A DNA stretch of 64,000 bases from Isoetes taiwanensis (taxonomy: Eukaryota > Streptophyta > Lycopodiopsida > Isoetales > Isoetaceae), in contig JAJEKV010000025.1 in assembly GCA_021234155.1 (NCBI GenBank), positions 13,439,437 to 13,503,436 of the forward strand. The letters are read 5' to 3'. Each line of letters starts with the position of its first letter. The first letter of the stretch is position 1. The translations under genes were made by a program, and so were the position numbers. Below, in pieces: positions 36,270-48,131 of the stretch. The notes beneath the pieces were generated by a model. It ran no database searches, had not been told where the DNA came from, and saw only the letters and a program-made list of their open reading frames with translations.

Positions 36270-39200
36270 ATCATACTTGAGATTTTTGTAAAGTCCATAT
36301 ATTTGCTTCCATTCATCCTTTTGAGTCCGAACTCCTCATAACAGCACAAAAGAAAAGCACAATAGTAGAAGAAATTCCACGTACCTGCAGCCAATCATGT
36401 AAACGTTATCAATAGGCTTGGTAACGATACAAGGGCCAAAAGGTACATTGGGAATTTCTTGGCTCTTCGCCCTTGATTCGTTCAAGCTCAGATAAAATGA
36501 AAACAAATAATGGACAATCATATACTAAAGATAAGAGAAACCGGTTCAAACAACCTGTTATTTATTTACCATATCTGTAGCAGTATGTCATCATACAAGG
36601 CAAATGCAGCACCTTTATACTAAGGCATGCAATCTTTATGTTAACATTTGGATCTACTCCTTTCAATTAATGTTAAACATTCTACTTTTTTTTTTAAAAA
36701 GGAAAAACTCGTCTTAATCAGCTATCTTTTACTGTCCTGAAATCACAATAATGTAAGAGATACAACAGGCCTATCTGGCCTAAAAGTAAATATTGAAAAC
36801 CTGGAATAATAGAAGGCTTATTTAGACATTAGTTATTTGGCCAGGTCTATTGGCTGTTATACATCCTCACAGCATGCCTAGGCATCGTATTTATAATACA
36901 TATGATACTAGGGACCATTAAAGAATTTTCTGGCCTGCAAATAGGTATTTGGAAACCTGGCATACTACAAGGTTTATTTTTTTTTTTTAAATTCCTTAAC
37001 TGTTCTAGACTGATAGCAGATATCTATCACCATAGCAGGGCATGGTACCACAATTATAATAAGGTACGCAACCTATGTGCTTACCTCTGGATCCTTTTCT
37101 TTTAACTAGTGTTAACAAGTCCGTTTATTTAGACCAACCTTAAGCAGCTGTCATGTATCATTTGGAAACCATAGGCCTCAATGATCTTTATCTAATCTGG
37201 CCTCTTAATAAAAATGGGACTTATTTTTCGTTACCTGAACTTCATCTTCATCGGAAGATACATCCAAGTCTTGTTGTGTTTCTGGAACAAAGTGTTCAGT
37301 GCTGGGATTTGCTCTGCCATAACCACTTTGTGGTCTATTAAAACCGCTGCTTCTCTTGGCCGCTGTTCCGATTACATCACCATAGCCTTCTTAGGTGTGC
37401 AAAGCTACTCTGCCTCTTTCCATTTCTAATGCTTCTCCAAATCTCACCTCCCTATCACACCAAGCAAGTTCTCTCAAACTTTCACACAAAATTCGCCTTT
37501 TCCTCGTCAGAGTAAAACCTTTCACCTCTCGCTGTAATCAGCTTCCCATCTTTTGCAGCTTATGCTCTACTAGCTGGTTTTTTTTTGTCATAAAGACCGG
37601 CTGGTCGGCCAAGAAGCAATCCACCCCTCACATCTTCAAACTCATATCCTCGTGATCACTAATGAATCCCTAAATACCTTATACCTTTACATCGGTCGCT
37701 TCTTACATTAAGCCTCTTAGGGTCAATACTATGGTCATACTGAAAGTGTCTTAGGTTAAACATATGTTCTTTTTAGCTTCAAAACCTAGCTGCCCGCTTG
37801 GTTTTAAATACATATATAAATCTAGGTCTTAGGTTATCTATTTTGCCCATAGGTTAATTAAATGTTTGAAATATATATATCCTTTCTACTAATAAGTAGT
37901 TTCCTAACATTTATACTCTGGTGGTTATTTTTACTCAAGTAGCCGGGCCAAGTAAGTACACAATCATTTAACCCATCTCTTTATATTTTATAAAACCCTA
38001 CTTCCATCCGTAGATTGTATTAAAGACCCCTCAGATCTTTAATCACTTCATCAGAACTATAGAAAAGTGAGTAGACCCCTACTTACAAAGAGGGGTCTTT
38101 TACAACCCTATAATTACCTACAACATTACTTTTATGAATCAATTATTGTACTATCCGGGACTATACTTGAACCAAATTAGTAAATCAACAGGAATTATAC
38201 CTTTTAGTACCTTTTTAGCATTCAGAATATCAGATATTTTGCCGTGGAACATGTTGGCTCCTAAATACGTATTTAAACACTCTTCTTTTTACTCCTTTAA
38301 ATCAAAACCATTGCTCACAAACTTGTTTATCGCCTCTTGAATGTCCCTGCGTTATTCATAGGTCATTGCTACATACATGCATGGCATTATCCGTGACAAA
38401 ATCACATTCCCGCTTGAAAAATATGGTCTACAAATTTTGTCGCATGCACAATTTCTTTATGGCCTCGTGCGCGTAAATCTCTTTATCATATTATTTAGTG
38501 GTTTGGAAGATGCCAAGCACTTTGTCATACACCTGAATTGTTATATTCAAGAAGTTAGCTTTGCTGCCAGTCAAAACTCCTTGGGCATTTTCAAAGTACT
38601 TCGTCTCCTCTTTGATTCCCAGAACCTCCAAGTCATATATTTGAAGTTCTTGGCTTCATTGTCCAGCCTTCATTCGTGATATCAAGGCTTTTTATATTAG
38701 GCAGTTAAGGGCTAGTAAATCATCCATATACCTAAACACATATTGAAACAATTTTATTTCCTCAAATCTGCTCTGCTTTGCTAGATTTATAATGAAGTTT
38801 AGCTCAAACCACTGTGATATAAATTACAATTCAACCTCTAAGTAGAACAAAGAAAACCCATCGATTCCGTCAAACTTGTCAGCCATATCCCTGTCCTAGA
38901 CCTACAAAAATTATTGCCAGCCAGCTTTGTTGGTTTTAATGAACCTTTTCTCGCTCATCATTGTCCAACATTTTGCGCCGATTAAACCATTTAGCCGCTA
39001 GTGGTATCGCGATTTTTACCTTCTACCACAACTCATATCTTTTGTCTTTTTCTTCATGTGCCTCCGTGCTTCAACTACTATTTTCACCGATTCCCAAGTA
39101 GATGTCGCTTTCCCTTTTGTAAAGGAATGCTTTCATAGTATTTAGTTATATCAGCCTACGTAAAACTTCTTTTTACCTTTTGCTTCAGATGTTTAGTGCA

Positions 39201-42095
39201 ACATCATATGTCAATTTACCATCCAGCTTAGCATTTACTTTCCGGCAGAAGGTGCTGCCGGATCATAGCACAATGGTTCCTGGAAATTTTCGCCACACCT
39301 CTAGAATGGAATTTAACTATTGTAATAGTTTGATTGTGATACACCTGGCTCCATGGCGCTTGGTGATCCATCTATACTCATTTTTATGTGCTTTTAAATA
39401 GCCCCAAAGCAGATATGGTAATTTATCCTTCTTCTATAGTTACAACTTCCAATGCAATCAAATATTCCATTTGATGCTCGCTACAAATTTTCCTTTTTCC
39501 ACCCCTAGTGGTATGTGTGTAAGTAACTGGGTCGCCTACCTTTATCGCGGGCTATGCCCTTAAGTATGTCTCGGATGTGATAAAGGCCGGGTTGTTGATG
39601 CCTTATCTAACCCCTCGATGTACAAGTTTCGTTAACCATTCAAAGCTAATTTATTATCCGTGACTACGAATGGGAATTTTTTATTTTTCTTTTTCTCGCC
39701 GCAGTAATCTTCCTTTACCGCTGCACTGCAAATTTTCCCTCCAAGACATCCATTATGATTCTCTTCTATGTGATCTTCACATATGTCCGAACCTGAATCG
39801 TGGTAGCTCAAAAATAAGTGTTACATGTTTTTTCTTAGCTCATATTTCATTTCCGTGATTAGAACTCTATCCGATATGACTAAGGCCTCTTAGCAAAAAG
39901 ATTTCAAGTGTTCTGCTTCTAATAATTTTTTAGGCCGGTAGCCTCCCAAATATGCGCCCCATTCCCGTCAATAAAATTCTTTTTGAGATTCTGTTGGCTG
40001 CATGGACAAAGGTGACTTCAACATCCCTCGCAAAGACGCATATGCCTTTACATGTGCAAGTTCCTTACACAATATATTTCCATGAGCCCATGGTATCCTC
40101 CATAATTTTCTCCCCAATATCTCCAAGGACTTTTTTCATGCTTTTATGCACAATCTTTGGGATGCAGATCTTATCCAGCACTTTGGATGAAAAAAAACAG
40201 TGCACTATCTTTTTCTTGTTTTTATCCCTGTTTTCACTCATTCTTAGTCTCCCTTGGCAATCCTTACGAATTATCCTGTGACACCGCATATAATAAACAT
40301 GAGGGATTGTTAAGCCTTTACATCACCTATCCACTGCTCTACCAAAGGTGATACCCATTTGAATACTTTATCATTCTTATTGGAGTAGCATGGTATACTA
40401 GCATGCTATCACTTTATTCCAGGTACTTTCATTTATTAGGAAAGTCCAGCATTTGAGTGATGACTAGCACTCTGATATATTTAATATCATAAAGCATCCT
40501 GTACTAGTTACAACCAAAAGCATGTACTATACAAGATGTAAACATAATTTAATTGGAATCAAGTTTGCCATACCTATTTATCATATGTGAGCTTGTGTGC
40601 CACTTCACACGTACCGATGTTGTTTTGCTCGCCCTTTTGGATCGCATTTTCCTTTCCCAAAGTACTAGGTGTGCCAAGTCGCTTCCACCACCTTTAATTA
40701 TCGAATGCTTGATCCGCTACCTCCCGGAGGTGCGGATACGCGGAGGAGCGCTAACCTTCCACCGCTTCACCGCATAGTGCCCTAGATCTTCCTAATTTTG
40801 AAAATTTTTCCATAGCCAAGCATTAGATTCAAATTTCAATATCCCCGTATGAAAGTCAGTTGTGTTTGATAATTTTTCACAAAATGAACGGCCATTTGCA
40901 ACTTGGATAGCTTAATCTTAAATCGCACTACGGGTCACAGCAAAAATGTCATGTTAATAAGTGCCAACTCTGACTTCCAAATAAGGATGTGATATAATTA
41001 TGCTATCCCCTGAAGTGTGGTTTTCGCTAATTTCTCATAGAGCACCATTTGGGGCCACTCAATGATATGTCGTGGAAGATGTCATTCAAATTATTAAACA
41101 TAAACCAAATCCAAGTATTATTTTGTCCAACCATGTCATGTCAGTTTTTACATGCATTTCCTTTTGCCCCTGGTTCACAAAAACGACTGAAGTAGGGACA
41201 AAAGGTCCTCCTGCATCAAGCTCAAGTAAAATGTATCCTCGAACAGAATAAGCCATGTGGCCCTTTTGTCTACATAAATACAAATATCAATGTTGCAGTT
41301 TTATCAAAGAACCCAGGGTCAATCTTTCAATTTGAACTTTTCTTTATGTATTATCTTTTCCATTTTCATTGCGCCAGCCTTGGCCATCCTTTCCTCGTCA
41401 GGTAATATTTCCGCTGATGACCCGTGCCGTGCCCCTACTAATAAAGTGCAAGTGCTCCAAAATTTTTTGTGCTTCATATGCCTTGATTACAAACATTATG
41501 TTGTCCTTCCACCTCTCCTGTATTATAGGAAAAATATGGCAGCTGTGCAATGTGAAGTTAAATTCTTGTCATCTTCTTTCTTTTCGTCTTGGTTTCGTTG
41601 CCCATAGTACCTTTGTCCCGCTCTCGACAGCCAGGATTCGGCCAAATGGATCATCATCCACATCATTCTCATCTTTTGTCACCAATGCTTTTCGTGATAC
41701 CTATTGACAATACTCGTGCAAGATTTTTAATTTTGTTTGCCTTCCAAGGCCGGTACTCGTGAAAACCCCAGTGTTTTAGCAAAGATCTTCCTTCTTATGT
41801 CCACCTATAGACCTATTTGGTAATTCTTCATATCCTCCAAAGATTTATTGGTAGCATCCCAATCATCACATACTTTGTTCAAATTGCACAAGCTCCACCG
41901 CTAAAGCCTGTGATGTGAGATGGTCGATACTGCTCGTGGGTCCTCATTGCTTTTTCCAGCAGCAACATATGTACTCTCTGTAGCCCCTACACCCATTTGC
42001 TCAAACCACAAACTGTCCTGGTGTCTCTCAATTCCATGTTGGAGGCAATCTAACTCAATCGCTTGTGTTCCCATCATCATCCCCGCACCATACAT
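36270..42095 (-). pseudogene. Multi-exon reverse-transcriptase gene, copy 2
   Basis: The better-preserved copy. A possible first exon starts MYGAGMMMGTQAIELD at 42,095 and runs to about 41,900. A middle exon contains KDENDVDDDPFGRIL at about 41,670-41,620. A lysine-rich exon (MSENRDKNKKKIV, VLGDIGEKIMEDT) is at about 39,900-40,260. RT fingers read LKAHKNEYRWIT at 39,346-39,405. Motif A ADITKYYESIPLQ is at 39,118-39,157, the FELNFI helix after motif B is at 38,780-38,835, and motif C FRYMDDLLAL is at 38,711-38,750. The thumb (TKYFENAQGVLTGS, NITIQVYDKVLGIF) is at 38,520-38,640. An exon ending DLDVSSDEDEVQ followed by GTAACG (donor) lies at about 37,240. A late exon NVPFGPCIVTKPIDNVYMIG ends at about 36,390 with GTACGTG, and the last, DEWKQIYGLYK, ends about 36,270. 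No GIY-YIG, integrase, RNase H or protease was recognised. Candidate identities are a Penelope-like element with introns, a cellular rvt-type RT, or another telomerase-clade relative. Confidence 0.62.
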
Positions 42096-42193
42096 TCAAA
42101 TTTTAAACATATATCTATATAACTCCAACTTGCTCAAATCTTTTACCAATAGATATGATGCCTCACCGTAAGACCAATGAAATGAATTATCTA

Positions 42194-43502
42194 AAAACCC
42201 TAATTTAACCAGTCGTGACAACAACTTCTTCTAGCCACCAAACTCAAATGCAAGTACCAATCCCTGGCAGTTTAACTCTGGCTCATATATTGTCTCTTGT
42301 TTTGATTATCCGCCTAAAAAAAGCAAATATTGAAAACCTGGAATAATAGAAGGCTTATTTAGACATTAGTTATTTGGCCAGGTCTATTGGCTGTTATACA
42401 TCCTCACAAAGATGCCTAGGCATCGTGATTTATAATACATATGATAATTAGGACCATTAAAGACCCTTTTCTCGGCCCCAAGAATAGGTATTTGGAAACC
42501 CCGCATACTACAAGGTTTATTTTTTTTAAAAATTTTAACTCCGTTTCTGTGACCGATATGATATCTATCACCATGCATGGTACCACACTATAATAAGGTA
42601 CGCGAACCTATGTGCTTACTCGATCCTTTTCTTTAACTAGTGTTAACAAGTCCGCTTTATTTAGACCAACCTTAAGCAACAATATGTATCATTTGGAAAC
42701 CATAGGCCCTGCAATGATCTTTATCTAATCCGCCTCTTAATAAAAATGGGACTTATTTTTCGCTACCTCAACTTCATCTTCATCTAAGATACATCCAAGT
42801 CTTGTTGTGTTTTCCGAACAAAGTGTTCGGCCGGATTTGTTTCCGGCCATATAACCACTTTGTGGTCTATTAAAATCACGCTTCTCTTGGCCAGCCAGTT
42901 CTCAGATTAAGCATCACCATAGCCTTCTCTAGGTGTAAAGCCACTACCGCCTCCTTTCCATTTCTAATGCTTCAAATCTCACCTCCCTATCAGCTAATTG
43001 GGCAAGTTCTCTCACTTTCACAGCTTCTTCCTCGCCGAGTAAACCTTCACTTCCTCGCCTTTAATCCGCCCCATCTTTGCAGCTTATGCCTAATAGCGGG
43101 TTTTTTTGGTCATAGCAAGACCGGTTATCGGGTTGCCAGCAATCCTAATTTCTCGCCATCTCTCGAACTATATCCCCGGTGATCGACTAACGAACCCTAA
43201 ATATCTTTTAGTTAATTTTGGCGACCGGTTCATTTCATATTAAGCCCCTTAGGGGTCAATACTGTGGTCATACCTCGAGTGTCTTAGGTTAAACATATTA
43301 TGCTCCTTAGCTTCAAAACCTAGCTGCCCGGCTTGGTTTTACATATAAATCTAGGTCTTAGTTATCTATTTTGCCCATAGGTTAATTAAATGTTTAGGCC
43401 ATATCCTTTTCTACTAATAAGTAAGCTCTAACATTTTATACTGTAGTTATTTTACCAAGTAGTCAGCTGGTACAATCATTTAACCCATCTCTTTATATTT
43501 TA
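42194..43502 (-). repeat. 7.1-kb tandem unit 3, truncated and internally deleted
   Basis: It starts like the other units for about 110 bp, then jumps near 42,310 to sequence equivalent to 36,785 of unit 2, skipping about 1.7 kb (the LINE excluded). It follows unit 2 to about 37,985 and stops near 43,502 in an A-run followed by unrelated DNA. Of the RT gene only the acidic/basic C-terminal exon remains (about 42,750-43,160, minus strand). Confidence 0.8.
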
Positions 43503-44156
43503 TAAAAAAAAAAAGGAGGAACGCCGAACTCCACTAGATAGATAGTATCTTTTAGGTCTCAAACACTAGAGGATCGCTGGCTATATGAAAAATTTTATAG
43601 TCCAATGGAAGATCTTGCCGCTAACATTAAATGAGGTGGGGGTAGTAACTTCAAACATTAATTGCAAATGGTTTGAGCCGGTACACAAGTAAATTCGTCT
43701 CAACTTCGAACATTAATTGCACATGGACTTTAAGGAGTACACAAGTAACTTGATTGGATTAGATCATAGATAATTGGCAGCTCAAGCCCAAGAAGTGAAA
43801 AAGTGCTAACAACCACTTTGAGAACGTCTAGTAGATACTGGCAAAATGCATCTGCACTTCAAATCTTCTACAAATATATATCAAAAATCTTTGCTTAAAG
43901 TTTAAAGAGGGAACATCAATAATTATCTAAATGTAATAAAAGTATATGCTTACCAACCGGCCTTTGGTGTTTCAAAGATGTGCGCTTTGACAATAAGAAA
44001 ATAGACAATAAGAAAATAAGAACCTCTTTAAACCACCAAAATGTAGAATTCATTTGTTTATGAGATCTTTGATTTCAAAATGATCCCCCTTCAGCTTTTT
44101 CAATCATGCCTCCCTTCACAAACCTTTAATAAAGATCTAACGTGTGTTTAAATTAT
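43503..44156. other. Right flank of the 7.1-kb array
   Basis: Non-repetitive AT-rich DNA with no gene recognised. It contains, at 43,757-43,815, the right copy of the 60-bp direct repeat also found at 20,915. A short AATAAGAAAATAGAC duplication lies near 44,000. Confidence 0.5.
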
Positions 44157-44304
44157 AGTGTTACGCTTTAAAATTGTCTCATATTAAGGGTAGCAAAAGT
44201 TTGTCCACTTGAAGTAACTAAATAACCAATAGTGTTATGCTTTAAAATTGTCTCATATTGAGTGGAAGCAAACTTGTCCACTTGAGGCACTAATAATCAA
44301 ACAA
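44157..44304. repeat. 74-bp tandem duplication
   Basis: Two adjacent copies begin AGTGTTACGCTTTAAAATTG (44,157) and AGTGTTATGCTTTAAAATTG (44,231). Both contain GTCTCATATT and TTGTCCACTTGA. Divergence is modest. Confidence 0.85.
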
Positions 44305-44829
44305 AGAACAAACCAATCTGCTATAATGGCTATGCCAAAATGAAGATTAATTAGTTCCATCCATTGAGAATACTAATTGTTTAGCTTCTTTAAAAGCAGC
44401 TTTGAAGAAAAAATTCTTAGAAGATAAGTAGGGTTATCTTCCTCGAAATTGGAAGCTATAATTACCGGGCTATAAATTATGGGTTTCCAACTTATACCAA
44501 CAAGGCTGGGCAACATCACTAGTTGTATTTGTGTCCCATAAACCATACAGACAATAAAAATTATTCGAATTAAAATCGTGCAAACACCCATACCTTATAA
44601 TTATTGTCCTTTGTGTGCCCATGGTAGGATCAGCATGTAACAAGTATATTTCCTCTATATACTTTATCAACTAGATAGAAGGGGCCTATAAAAATCTGGA
44701 TTTCATCGGGGGAAATAAAAAGAAATCCACGATTTTGACCAGAAAACTTAGTGAGATTTTTTTTCTCCCTGGAAAATTCTCAATTTCAACAAACAAGTAG
44801 GATATCCTGGCATAGCCTAACATAGTTTA

Positions 44830-44957
44830 AGTGTTTATAAGGACTGGGGTGTCCGGACATGGCCTTCAAATTGCTGTTAAACTATGGGATGCTAGTGTTT
44901 ATAAGGACTGGGGTGTCCGGACATGGCCTTCAAATTGCTGTTAGACTATGCCAGGCT
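44830..44957. repeat. 64-bp tandem duplication upstream of the lipase
   Basis: Copies at 44,830-44,893 and 44,894-44,957 share AGTGTTTATAAGGACTGGGG and TGTCCGGACATGGCCTTC, with one mismatch over roughly the first 57 bases. It lies about 200 bp before the first recognisable lipase codons. Confidence 0.9.
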
Positions 44958-45134
44958 TGCTTACTTTTGCTGGTATGTCAAGAACACTGTAGTTGCCATG
45001 ATCATTTCCTGTGAATTGTCTACTATAAATGTCTCAGCAGAATACTTAGCTAATATAACTAGGCCATCCTCTTCTTATTGGTGTAATGGATATGCCTGCG
45101 CCTTCATTAGCAGTAGTTAGCGAAGAAGACATCA

Positions 45135-46066
45135 TGCCTGTGCCTGTAACTAAGGAGGAGATAATTCGCAAGGCCCAATTGGTGGAGTGTCTATGACTCT
45201 ATAGAGCCTGGCGAGAATAAGTACAAGGGCTACTCAGTTTTTCGCAAGAGCCAGTTGCTCTAAAAAGTTGGTCTAATCAGCCAGTCCCGCACCAGCAAAA
45301 TCAGTCGCTAACTTTACATGACTGTAAAGGATATATTTTTTAGCAGCAACACCAACTGGTTAGCCTACGTTGCAATCGATGATTCTGTGCAAACCGGGGC
45401 ACGATGACGACAGGTGAGTGGTGGAAAGACTTAAACTTTGGAAAAACACAATTTTCCTTTGTCGAGGAACCGTGCGAGGTGCATTCAGGATTCAATAGCA
45501 TGTATTCATCAAAAGATCCAAGTAATCTGTTTGGGGATAAATCCCTGAGAGATCAGGTAATCGATGAGCTTACTGTCATCCTTGCTGGCACTCCTAAGGA
45601 TAAGAAGGTGAAAATCACCATAGCTGGACATAGCCTGGGTGGTGCTCTTACCGCACTGGCTGCCTGTGACATTGGAAACAATTTTGCACAGCAGAAAAAC
45701 ATCCCAGTCAGTGCCTTCACCTTCGGATCGCCCAAAGTTGGTGGCAAATCGTTCAAAAAGATCGTTGAGGGGTTTAAAAATGTTGGCATACTGCGGTTTG
45801 AAAATGTTGGCGATGTGGTTCCATCACTTCCACTGTGGTTCCAAGGGTATGTTGCCGTTGGTACTTTGCAAAGGGTGGATTATACAACAATATGGAAACA
45901 GGGTCGCATTTATTCCCTGGCGTCCATTCTGCTGCTGACACGTGTCAGCCCCCTACAATCCGGAATGGAAGTTGGGTCTTCCAATTCCCGGATGATCGGT
46001 TTAGCGGTGTTTCCATGCTTTTTCTCACAATCGCTTTTCATGTTATTTTTCACCGCTTATTACTAA
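45135..46066 (+). CDS. Class-3 lipase, phospholipase A1-II type, damaged ends
   Basis: Alpha/beta hydrolase of the Lipase_3 family, which cleaves acyl esters of glycerolipids. The longest frame is 45,404-46,066 (220 codons). It holds EVHSGFNSMY, the nucleophile elbow GHSLGGALTAL (serine at residue 77), FTFGSPKVGG and NVGDVVPSLP (likely catalytic aspartate at 137). Upstream, in other frames, EEIIRKAQLVECLYDS (about 45,150-45,200), KYKGYSVFRKSQLL and SSNTNWLAYVAIDDS (45,341-45,390) continue the usual PLA1-II N-terminal half, so the real start lies upstream of 45,404. Between AIDDSVQTG and GTMTTGEWW the strand that normally reads VVAWRGT is missing about ten residues. The C-terminal HxxExYLH-type histidine was not found. 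The sequence looks much cleaner than the repeats around it. Gene versus pseudogene is undecided. Confidence 0.75.
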
Positions 46067-46159
46067 TCAAAACTTACACTCAAACTTACAATCAAACTTA
46101 CACACCGATTCAAAAACATCAAAACATTCAAACATCACCGTGATTTAAAACAACGCTTA

Positions 46160-46385
46160 TAACAAAATCCAACAAGAAATCCACAAGAAATCGCCACTGC
46201 GATGCTAACCAACAAGAAATCGCCCGCGACAAGCAATACTTAACAAGAAATCACCGCATGCTAAATCCAAATAAGAAATCGCCGTGATGCATTTTCTTTC
46301 ACCTGAAATCCACAAGAAATCGCCTCGCGACAAGAAATCCAACAAGAAATCGCCGCATGCTAACCAACAAGAAATCGCCAAGATG
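46160..46385. repeat. CAACAAGAAATCGCC minisatellite
   Basis: Degenerate tandem repeats of AACAAGAAATCGCCGCGATG with spacing of about 20-40 bp. Just upstream (46,068-46,140) lies a shorter AAACTTACA / CAAAACATTCAAAC repeat. The minus-strand open frame across it reads repeated GDFLL blocks and is a by-product. Confidence 0.85.
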
Positions 46386-46780
46386 TCGTGATTTTCACCG
46401 GAATACTTCCTCAACTAAGCCGCTTAACCGATTCGATGTTTAAACTCATGAAGATCTGCGAAAACTCCTCAAGATTCACTAGAAACTCGGGCCAATATCA
46501 ACAAGCACTGCGATTATTTCACCTACTACTCCAACTTTGCTCAAAGAAATCACCGCTAAAGCTAACGAAGAAAAAATCTCGCCTTGCAAAGCCACAAAAA
46601 CCCACATCGCAAAAATCAAGATAAAATGTAATCAATAAGCTTATCGAGCCACGCATTCAAGTGAAATCATGCCGGATGCACAAAGGCCTCCTCGAAGGCG
46701 ATCAACGCGAGCTTACGGTCAAGTAGGAAAAGGGGGAAATTTTGCTCCCCTGCTTTCCTTATATTGATGGGGAATTGTCC
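46386..46780. other. Stretch between minisatellite and hypothetical gene
   Basis: The plus-strand open frame at 46,388-46,624 is lysine/serine rich and has no recognisable domain. Nothing else is supported. Confidence 0.3.
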
Positions 46781-47163
46781 TTACTTTCTGGCCCAGTTTA
46801 AAGCGGGACTCCGGCTTACCGCTTCTACCGCGGACCTCACCGGCCGGACCGTGGGAAATTGGTCCCCAATTTTTCCCCATACATCATCATATGTGAAGCC
46901 CCCAAATTCCGGCAGCCAAGAATAAACATGATCTTGAACTTTCCATGCATGGAATTTCACTAGAAACTGTGTAGCATCACTAGATAACTGGTTGGAGAAG
47001 ATGGCCATCTCGGCGATCTTTTATCTGTGGAAGATCTAAGCCATGAGTCACTAAGATGGCTATCAAATAGCCAAACAAATAGCCGCTGATCGGGCTTGGT
47101 GTCCAAGAGTCCGCTCGTGGATGAAGATGGAAAGGAGGATACGAGTTCCTTTGCATTAGTCAA
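46781..47163 (-). CDS. Hypothetical coding segment, two overlapping frames
   Basis: The minus-strand frames 47,163-46,960 and 47,008-46,781 overlap by about 50 bases and could be one exon with a frameshift. The second contains HVYSWLPEFGGFTYDDVWGK, which looks like genuine folded-protein sequence, but no family was recognised. It might be a retroelement gag fragment or a host gene exon. Confidence 0.3.
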
Positions 47164-47369
47164 AATCGTCGGTCGTGAAGATCCCGGGTTGTCGACTATG
47201 GTATTATGAACAAGGGCTAGATTCCCTCAAATCAACGCTTGAGGTTCCCTTTACTATTGCGGATTCATTCTAACAATGATGCAACAAGATCCACTTCAAG
47301 CAAATGGCTTCCTGCCTTAAGGCTACACAAGATAATCCGATTCCCTTCAATCCTGAATATAACTAATTG

Positions 47370-47894
47370 ATAGTTATTAGAAATAAAAGGCACATGCTTT
47401 TTCCTAGAGTGTCGACTCTAATCGCGCTAAAGGACGGTAGACCATTGAGTATTGTTTCTTTTATGTGTTCATCTCCGTACCTCTTTGGTCTTGGCCGCTT
47501 TTCATGTGACATTGACAAGTCACAAGTGCTTCCGGCTATTTATCCTAATACTTTTGAATAAGTTAAGGAGCCAAGCATCCATTTAGCATCAGGATAGTTG
47601 CTGTGGTCCATCCGGAAGTGCGTAAGACTGCCTATCTTTCGTGGTTTGATATTCCTCCCCAGCTTGTCCTACAGACGCATTACAAGCTAGAATCAAGTAT
47701 AATAATTTCATTGCTCGCCTACTCCTACCGCTTACGCTTGATATTTGAGTCCTATTTGAGTGTGTTGTTCATGCATAGGTCGTGGTTTTACTCAATGGAT
47801 CGTGGATTATCCTCGGTATTCTATTCTCGGCCTCGCATTTGTATTTTGCTTTTGGCTTGAGTTTCAATAAAGTTTGTCGTTTCAAAAAAAAAAG
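47370..47894 (+). mobile_element. Probable retroposon 3' end with poly-A
   Basis: Plus-strand sequence ending in AATAAA (47,866-47,871) followed 12 bases later by a run of 11 A (47,884-47,894), the layout of an inserted polyadenylated RNA. The preceding 500 bp has open stretches (EVRKTAYLSWFDIPPQLV) without recognised domain. Extent and class are uncertain; it could be a LINE tail or a processed copy. Confidence 0.45.
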
Positions 47895-48131
47895 GAGTTT
47901 GCTCTTTCACCATCGTTTACCAGCCACATAGCGACAGCTTCAAAGCAAATTCTCATAGTGCTTTGCATTTTGAACTTCATATCTCTATCTAAACACATAG
48001 GTTTTTGTTCGCCAATAATTTGTCCCAAATATTCTTATATTCGAATATGTTTTGCAAGCCAATGTATCAAATAGTATTGGCTTGTGCAAACTATATAATT
48101 TTAATTCTTCTCTCTTTCATCTTATTATATC

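Larger units (their letters stand above)
28389..42193 (-). repeat. 7.1-kb tandem unit 2, split by a nested LINE
   Basis: The unit runs 28,389-29,008, is interrupted by the LINE, and resumes at 35,695-42,193. The two parts sum to about 7.12 kb, the same length as unit 1. The join is seen by comparison with the uninterrupted site at about 21,858-21,890 of unit 1. Confidence 0.85.

Noticed and set aside
46205..46414. Minus-strand frame with repeated GDFLL motifs as a repeat protein
   Set aside because: It is the by-product of the GAAATCGCC minisatellite on the opposite strand.
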